A DNA stretch of 49,563 nucleotides. It comes from Corallococcus sp. CA053C (GTDB taxonomy: Bacteria; Myxococcota; Myxococcia; Myxococcales; Myxococcaceae). Below are positions 45,645-49,563 of this stretch, piece by piece. The stretch is from positions 1-49,563 of the forward strand of contig NZ_RAWA01000025.1 in the NCBI RefSeq assembly GCF_003611675.1. Reading direction: 5' to 3'. The notes under the pieces were generated by a model. The model ran no database searches, had not been told where the DNA came from, and saw only the letters and a program-made list of their open reading frames with translations. Position numbers and translations under genes: made by a program. Position 1 is the stretch's first letter; each line of letters starts with the position of its first letter.

Positions 45645-45671
45645 AATGTAGGCGATTGACCCGGAAGTCAA
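45645..45671 (-). promoter_or_regulatory. Candidate promoter and operator of the beta-oxidation operon
   Basis: Read leftward, TTGACT (45666-45671) and TACATT (45645-45650) resemble -35 and -10 boxes, but the 15-base spacing is short. The -35 box lies in the palindrome TTGAC-N6-GTCAA (45656-45671), which could be a repressor site. Confidence 0.4.
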
Positions 45672-45710
45672 CCGACAACACCTCCGGGTGTGCTCGCCAT
45701 GAGGTCGGGT

Positions 45711-45729
45711 CCCCGACTACAAGTCGGGG
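45711..45729 (+). promoter_or_regulatory. 8-bp hairpin immediately before the M1 aminopeptidase start
   Basis: CCCCGACT (45711-45718), loop ACA, AGTCGGGG (45722-45729) form a perfect stem ending two bases before the ATG at 45732. No separate ribosome binding site is visible, and the purine-rich arm itself is the nearest candidate. Confidence 0.45.
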
Positions 45730-45731
45730 CA

Positions 45732-47486
45732 ATGGCTCGCCTCGACCCGCACTCGTACAACGACAGCACGCAGCCGGAGACGGAAACGCTGGACTGGAAG
45801 GCCCGCGTCGATTTCCGGACGCGGCGCCTGCACGCGGAGGCCACGCTGACCCTCAAGGAGGCGTCAGCGGGGCCCCTCGACCTGGACACCCGTGACCTGG
45901 ACATCCGCGCGGTGGTGGATGCCCAGGGTCGTCCCTTGCCCTACATCCTCTCCCCTCCCGAGCCCATCCTGGGAAGCCGGCTGCGCATCGAGCTGCCGGT
46001 CGGGCTCAAGCAGCTCACCGTGCGCTACCGCACCTCCCCGGAGGCGAGCGCCCTGCAGTGGCTTCTGCCCTCGCAGACGGCGGGCGGGCAGCAGCCGTTC
46101 CTCTTCAGCCAGTGCCAGGCCATCCACGCGCGCAGCGTGGTGCCGCTGCAGGACACGCCCCGGCTGCGCATCCGCTACCGCGCTTCCCTGCGCGTCCCCA
46201 AGGGGCTCAAGGCCGTGATGGCGGCGAGCTTCGTGGGCCGCGAGGAGCACGGCGTGGAGGCGGAGGAGCACTTCGAGATGCCGCAGCCGGTGCCGCCCTA
46301 CCTGCTGGCCTTCGCGGTGGGCAGCCTCGCGCCGAAGGAGCTGGGGCCGCGCTCGCGGGTGTGGGCGGAGCCGGAGGCGCTGGAGGAGGCGGCGGACGAG
46401 TTCGCGGGCGTGGACGACATGCTCAAGGCCGCGGAGTCCCTCTTCGGGCCGTATGACTGGGAGCGCTTCGACCTGCTCCTGATGCCGCCCTCGTTCCCGT
46501 ACGGCGGCATGGAGAACCCGCGCCTGACGTTCCTCACGCCCACGCTCATCGCGGGCGACAAGAGCCTGGTGAACGTGGTGGCGCATGAGCTTGCGCACTC
46601 GTGGACGGGCAACCTGGTGACGAACGCGTCCGCGGAGCACTTCTGGCTCAACGAGGGCTTCACCGTCTTCGCCGAGCGCCGCATCCTGGAGGCGCTGGCG
46701 GGGCCGGAGGTCGCGGCGCTGCACGCGGCCCTGGGGCGCAGGTCACTGGACGAGGCGCTGCACCACTTCCGCGCGCACCCGCAGCTCACGTCCCTGCGCA
46801 CGCACCTGTCGGGCGTGGACCCGGACGAGGCCTTCTCCCAGATTCCCTACGAGAAGGGCTACCTGCTCCTGCGCGCGCTGGAGGACGCGGTGGGCCGGCC
46901 CGCCTTCGACGGCTTCCTGCGCCGCTACCTCGCGACGTACCGCTTCCAGGCGCTCACCACGGAGGAGTTCGTCCTCTTCACGGAGAAGGAGCTGCCGGGG
47001 GCGCTGGCGAAGGTGGACGCGGACGCGTACCTGCACCGGCCCGGCGTGCCTCCGGGCGCGCCCCGTCCGCATTCCGCGCGGCTGGAGGCGTTGGACAAGC
47101 TGCGCGGGCTGGTGCCGTCGGAGGAGCAGGTGCGGGACTGGACGCCCACCGAGTGGCAGCTCTACCTGGAGTCGATGCCGCCGGACACGTCGAGGGACGT
47201 CTTCCGCCTGCTCGACGCGAAGTACGCGCTCACGAAGAGCCGCAATTCGGAGGTGCTGGTGGCGTGGCTGGTGGCGGCGCTCAGGGCGGGCTGGGAGCCG
47301 GCGCTGGCCCGGGCCGAGGAGTTCCTCGGCGAGGTGGGCCGCATGAAGTACCTGAAGCCGCTCTACAGCGTGCTCGCCTCGTCGCGCGAGTACCGCAAGA
47401 CGGCCCGCGCCGCGTTCGAGAAGAACGGGGCGCGCTACCACCCCATCGCGCGGCAGGGCGTGGAGCTCATCCTCGCCCGAGCGTGA
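45732..47486 (+). CDS. M1 family zinc aminopeptidase
   Basis: The 584-residue product has the M1 layout: GGMEN exopeptidase motif and HELAH (285-289) followed 18 residues later by the zinc ligand Glu308 in NEGF. After the catalytic domain comes an all-helical C-terminal region of the leukotriene-A4-hydrolase/aminopeptidase B type. It removes N-terminal residues from peptides, probably in the cytoplasm because no signal peptide is seen. The start at 45732 (MARLDPHSYND) is the family-like one, although it lacks a normal ribosome binding site. It is convergent with the methyltransferase gene, 3 bases away. Confidence 0.92.
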   Translation: MARLDPHSYNDSTQPETETLDWKARVDFRTRRLHAEATLTLKEASAGPLDLDTRDLDIRAVVDAQGRPLPYILSPPEPILGSRLRIELPVGLKQLTVRYRTSPEASALQWLLPSQTAGGQQPFLFSQCQAIHARSVVPLQDTPRLRIRYRASLRVPKGLKAVMAASFVGREEHGVEAEEHFEMPQPVPPYLLAFAVGSLAPKELGPRSRVWAEPEALEEAADEFAGVDDMLKAAESLFGPYDWERFDLLLMPPSFPYGGMENPRLTFLTPTLIAGDKSLVNVVAHELAHSWTGNLVTNASAEHFWLNEGFTVFAERRILEALAGPEVAALHAALGRRSLDEALHHFRAHPQLTSLRTHLSGVDPDEAFSQIPYEKGYLLLRALEDAVGRPAFDGFLRRYLATYRFQALTTEEFVLFTEKELPGALAKVDADAYLHRPGVPPGAPRPHSARLEALDKLRGLVPSEEQVRDWTPTEWQLYLESMPPDTSRDVFRLLDAKYALTKSRNSEVLVAWLVAALRAGWEPALARAEEFLGEVGRMKYLKPLYSVLASSREYRKTARAAFEKNGARYHPIARQGVELILARA

Positions 47487-47489
47487 GGG

Positions 47490-48367
47490 TTACTTCAGCA
47501 CCGCGTCCAGGCGCTTCTTGGACAGGGTGAGGTACTCCGGGTTCATGTCGATGCCCACGTAGCGGTGGCCGTGCTTCAGGGCGGCCACGCCCGTGGTGCC
47601 GCTGCCGTTGAACGGATCCAACACCAGCGAGTTCTCCGGGCAGCTGGCCTCCAGGATGCGCTCCAGCAGGGCCACCGGCTTCTGGGTGGGGTGGCTGCCG
47701 AAGGCCTTCTCCTCACCGCGCGGGGCCGTCTGGGTCCACATGCGGCCGGCGCCGTCGGCGGTGAGCTCCTCGTCGCCGTTGCGCGGCAGGGCCCACACGT
47801 CGCGCATCTGCTTGCCGCCGTTCTCCGCCTTCATGCGCTGGTAGTTGAAGACGTGCTGGAGCTTGCCGCCCGTCTTCGGCGAGGCCCAGATGAGCAGCTC
47901 CGTGGAGTGCGTGAAGTAGCGGCACGCCAGGTTGGGGCTCGCGTTGGGCTTGTACCAGGTGACGGTGTTGAGCAGCTTGTAGCCCAGCTTCTGCATGGCG
48001 AAGCCGGCGTTGAAGATGACGTGCTGGGTGCCGCTCACCCACAGCGTGCCGGAGGGGCGCAGCAGGCGCTGGCAGGCCGCGAGCCACTTGGTGGTGAAGG
48101 CGTGGTCCTCCTCCACCCCGCGGGAGACGTCCCACTGGCCCTTGGCCACGGAGACGCGCTTGCCGTTCTTGCAGGTGGTGCCGCCGTTGGAGAGGAAGTA
48201 CGGCGGGTCCGCGAAGATGAGGTCGAAGGACTGCTCCGGCAACTTCGCCATCAGCTCCAGGCTGTCGCCCTGCATGAGCGTGTAGTCCTGCCCACGCTTC
48301 GCGAAGACGTCGTCGGTGTTGGAGCGTCGGACAATCTTCAGGTTAGGGGCAGCAGCTTCCGCGAACA
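47490..48367 (-). CDS. DpnA-like DNA adenine methyltransferase
   Basis: The 292-residue product is a beta-class amino methyltransferase. The catalytic DPPY (54-57, within FADPPYFLSNGG) comes before a central target-recognition region, then HPTQKP and the SAM-binding DPFNGSGTTG. The stretch around DPPYFLSNGG, the CRYFTHSTE segment and the KQMRDVW segment closely match what I remember of Streptococcus DpnA (M.DpnII B), which methylates adenine in GATC, also on single strands. That target is an inference. No restriction endonuclease gene is present on either side. GGAGGCGAG before ATG 48367 fixes the start. Confidence 0.88.
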
Positions 48368-48494
48368 TCTCGCCTCCGTCTTGGGACACACGTCTTCGGG
48401 ACGGGGCGGACTGTGCGGTCAGTCTTCTGCTACGTCGAATTTCTGGCCTGTAGCACCCTGAAACTTGACGTGCGACGGATGCTGGAAACACCGC

Positions 48495-48545
48495 GAGCAG
48501 GGCGGGGAGCGCCTCTGTCTGGAGAGGCCCTCCACGACCCTGCTC
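48495..48545 (-). terminator. Large structured hairpin downstream of rpmE
   Basis: GAGCAGGG (48495-48502) pairs with CCCTGCTC (48538-48545). Inside, GGGAG pairs with CTCC, and GCCTCT-gtctgg-AGAGGC closes the tip. It lies 30 bases beyond the rpmE stop in the gap before the methyltransferase gene and has no T run. Confidence 0.5.
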
Positions 48546-48574
48546 GTGGGGTGCTGCGGGATGTCTGAAGCGGC

Positions 48575-48826
48575 TTACGCCTTCTCGGGCTCGGCGGCCG
48601 TCTTCGCGCCCGTCTTGATGCTGGGCGCGTTGTTCGCGTAGCGCTTCTTGAAGCGGTCGATGCGGCCCGCCGTGTCCATCAGCTTGTACTTGCCGGTGAA
48701 GAACGGGTGGCAGTTCGAGCACACTTCGACGCTGAACGAGCCGCGGGTCGACTTGGTCTCGATGACGTTGCCGCACGCGCAGGTGACGCGAGCAGGCGGA
48801 TAGACCGGGTGCATGTCGGGCTTCAT
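48575..48826 (-). CDS. rpmE: 50S ribosomal protein L31 (zinc-binding form)
   Basis: The 83-residue product begins [10 protein letters not shown] and has the four zinc-ligand cysteines (C16, C18, C36 and C39, in CACGN and CSNCHPF), the C+ form of L31. It sits in the central protuberance of the large ribosomal subunit. The C-terminal tail is Ala/Glu/Lys-rich. A sigma-70-type promoter and a leader hairpin lie upstream. GAGAG precedes the ATG. Confidence 0.96.
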   Translation of the reverse strand: MKPDMHPVYPPARVTCACGNVIETKSTRGSFSVEVCSNCHPFFTGKYKLMDTAGRIDRFKKRYANNAPSIKTGAKTAAEPEKA

Positions 48827-48852
48827 GGTGCTTCTCTCCAGTGCGCCTTGCC

Positions 48853-48871
48853 CCCACCCCTGACGGGTGGG
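48853..48871 (-). promoter_or_regulatory. Hairpin in the rpmE leader
   Basis: CCCACCC (48853-48859) and GGGTGGG (48865-48871) form a perfect 7-bp stem with a 5-base loop. It lies within the predicted 66-base untranslated leader, 26 bases before the rpmE ATG, where an L31-responsive control element could be. Confidence 0.5.
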
Positions 48872-48898
48872 AGGTCCAGCGTTGTAGTGGGGTTGGGG

Positions 48899-48927
48899 CT
48901 TATAACGGCCGGCCCGCCCTTTCTCAA
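48899..48927 (-). promoter_or_regulatory. Sigma-70-type promoter of rpmE
   Basis: TTGAGA (48922-48927) and TATAAG (48899-48904), read leftward, each match five of six consensus bases with an ideal 17-base spacing. The start would be near 48892. Confidence 0.75.
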
Positions 48928-49001
48928 GGGCAGGTGATGTCGCGAGCGTTTCCCCCGAGGGAAACCCGGGGTCGCCCGGGGGCCTTCCAGGGGGACGAGC
49001 G

Positions 49002-49460
49002 CTAGGTCGTACTCGGGGTGGTGGCAGGTGGGAGGGCCTTCTCCGGGGGGGCGGCCCGCCACAGGCGCTTCGCCGTGAAGAGCATGAACAGGCCCATGGT
49101 GCCGTTCAGGTAGAGCCAGACGATGTGGAGCTTGTGCTGGGCGGTCCACATCCAGGCCATCAGCGCCAGGTTGAGGGCGAAGACGAGCGCCACCACGGCG
49201 AGCGCCGAGATGATGCCCGCGCGCCGCTTGAAGATGAGCAGCACGATGGTGAGCGGGTTCAGGAAGGTGAACAGCTCGTTGACGTAGATGAACCCCATGG
49301 GCACGGGGTTCGCGGGATCATTGGCGAAGAAGCCGAACATCACCGCCTGGGCGATGTGGGCCAGGGACCCGACCGAGAAGCACACGAAGTACACGGCCAG
49401 GATGAGGCGGTTGGGCCACGGTGAGCCCCCGCTGGATGTCGGTTGTGTTTCAACGGTCAT
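49002..49460 (-). CDS. Small four-helix membrane protein downstream of an NRPS
   Basis: The 152-residue product has about four hydrophobic segments (for example [19 protein letters not shown] and PLTIVLLIF) and a polar Pro/Thr-rich C-terminus. I do not recognise the family. Its ATG overlaps the stop of the NRPS gene (ATGA), so it is translationally coupled to it and probably part of the same biosynthetic cluster, perhaps in immunity or export. The 175 bases between it and rpmE hold the rpmE promoter. Confidence 0.78.
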   Translation of the reverse strand: MTVETQPTSSGGSPWPNRLILAVYFVCFSVGSLAHIAQAVMFGFFANDPANPVPMGFIYVNELFTFLNPLTIVLLIFKRRAGIISALAVVALVFALNLALMAWMWTAQHKLHIVWLYLNGTMGLFMLFTAKRLWRAAPPEKALPPATTPSTT

Positions 49461-49563
49461 GATTTGTCCTCCAGGGCCTCGCGCAACAGCGCGGCCACGT
49501 GTTGCACGTACGGCTCCTGCATGAGCTGGTGGTGTCCCCCAGCAACGTCCCTCACGTCCAGCC
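49457..49563 (-). CDS. C-terminal end of a non-ribosomal peptide synthetase thioesterase domain
   Basis: Only the last 35 codons are in the window. They read LDVRDVAGGHHQLMQEPY, then [16 protein letters not shown] and a stop at 49457-49459. The GGHHQLM segment matches the catalytic-histidine region at the end of type I thioesterase domains that release NRPS or PKS products. The gene is leftward, so the main cluster lies to the right of the window. Confidence 0.75.
   Translation of the reverse strand, partial: LDVRDVAGGHHQLMQEPYVQHVAALLREALEDKS

Noticed and set aside
42098-45895. A rightward open frame of more than 1200 codons opposite the thiolase and FadN-type genes.
   Set aside because: The same shadow effect in high-GC DNA; the opposite strand encodes two complete enzymes with all catalytic motifs.

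Overview
The window looks like chromosome of a myxobacterium of the Myxococcus/Corallococcus type. The DNA is very GC-rich with strong third-position bias. It carries an unmistakable mrpABC developmental regulatory locus: a MrpC whose first residues, length and internal second Met match the Myxococcus regulator, a NtrC-type MrpB, and a MrpA histidine kinase. It also has two eukaryote-like Ser/Thr kinases, a Myxococcales-type sigma factor paired with a kinase, and a non-ribosomal peptide synthetase (NRPS) end at the right edge. No tRNA, rRNA, CRISPR array or insertion sequence was seen.

Left part (1-12565): the C-terminus of a membrane protein; an unknown gene; clpB with a clear terminator; a GST-like protein; then a leftward group of a beta-propeller lipoprotein, a sigma-70-like factor and a very large zinc-finger/kinase/TPR receptor. 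Two rightward genes follow, an F420-type NADP oxidoreductase-like protein and a 2H (LigT-like) phosphoesterase.

Arginine cluster (12546-20897): argR is divergent from a rightward operon argF'-argB-argE-argH-argG-(P-loop NTPase)-argC. The carbamoyltransferase is of the N-acetylornithine type, so the pathway should run through N-acetylcitrulline. The deacetylase, argininosuccinate synthase and lyase complete it. argA and argD are absent here. An unrecognised P-loop protein sits where the missing acetyl-donating step could be. The argR/argF' gap holds a perfect 12-bp inverted repeat and a second partial one, probable ArgR operators.

Leftward housekeeping directon (20926-26030): amidohydrolase-like protein lacking key metal ligands, RlmI-like methyltransferase, Ser/Thr kinase with a ribbon-helix-helix-like tail, truA, membrane protein. 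Two rightward polytopic membrane proteins, a lone Flp-type pilin and a large fused MFS/spermidine-synthase-like protein follow.

Developmental locus (32340-35810): mrpA-mrpB are nearly contiguous. mrpC lies after a 302-bp gap containing a -24/-12 (sigma-54) promoter and two TTGAACG-TTT elements 31 bp apart, which fits activation by the sigma-54 activator MrpB.

Right part (35909-49563): outer-membrane-barrel-like protein, secreted alpha-amylase with two starch-binding modules, membrane-anchored MutS-family ATPase, a two-gene fatty-acid beta-oxidation unit (FadN-type dehydrogenase/hydratase plus thiolase), M1 aminopeptidase, a DpnA-like adenine methyltransferase with no restriction partner, rpmE with a good sigma-70 promoter and leader hairpin, a small membrane protein, and the last residues of an NRPS thioesterase running off the window.
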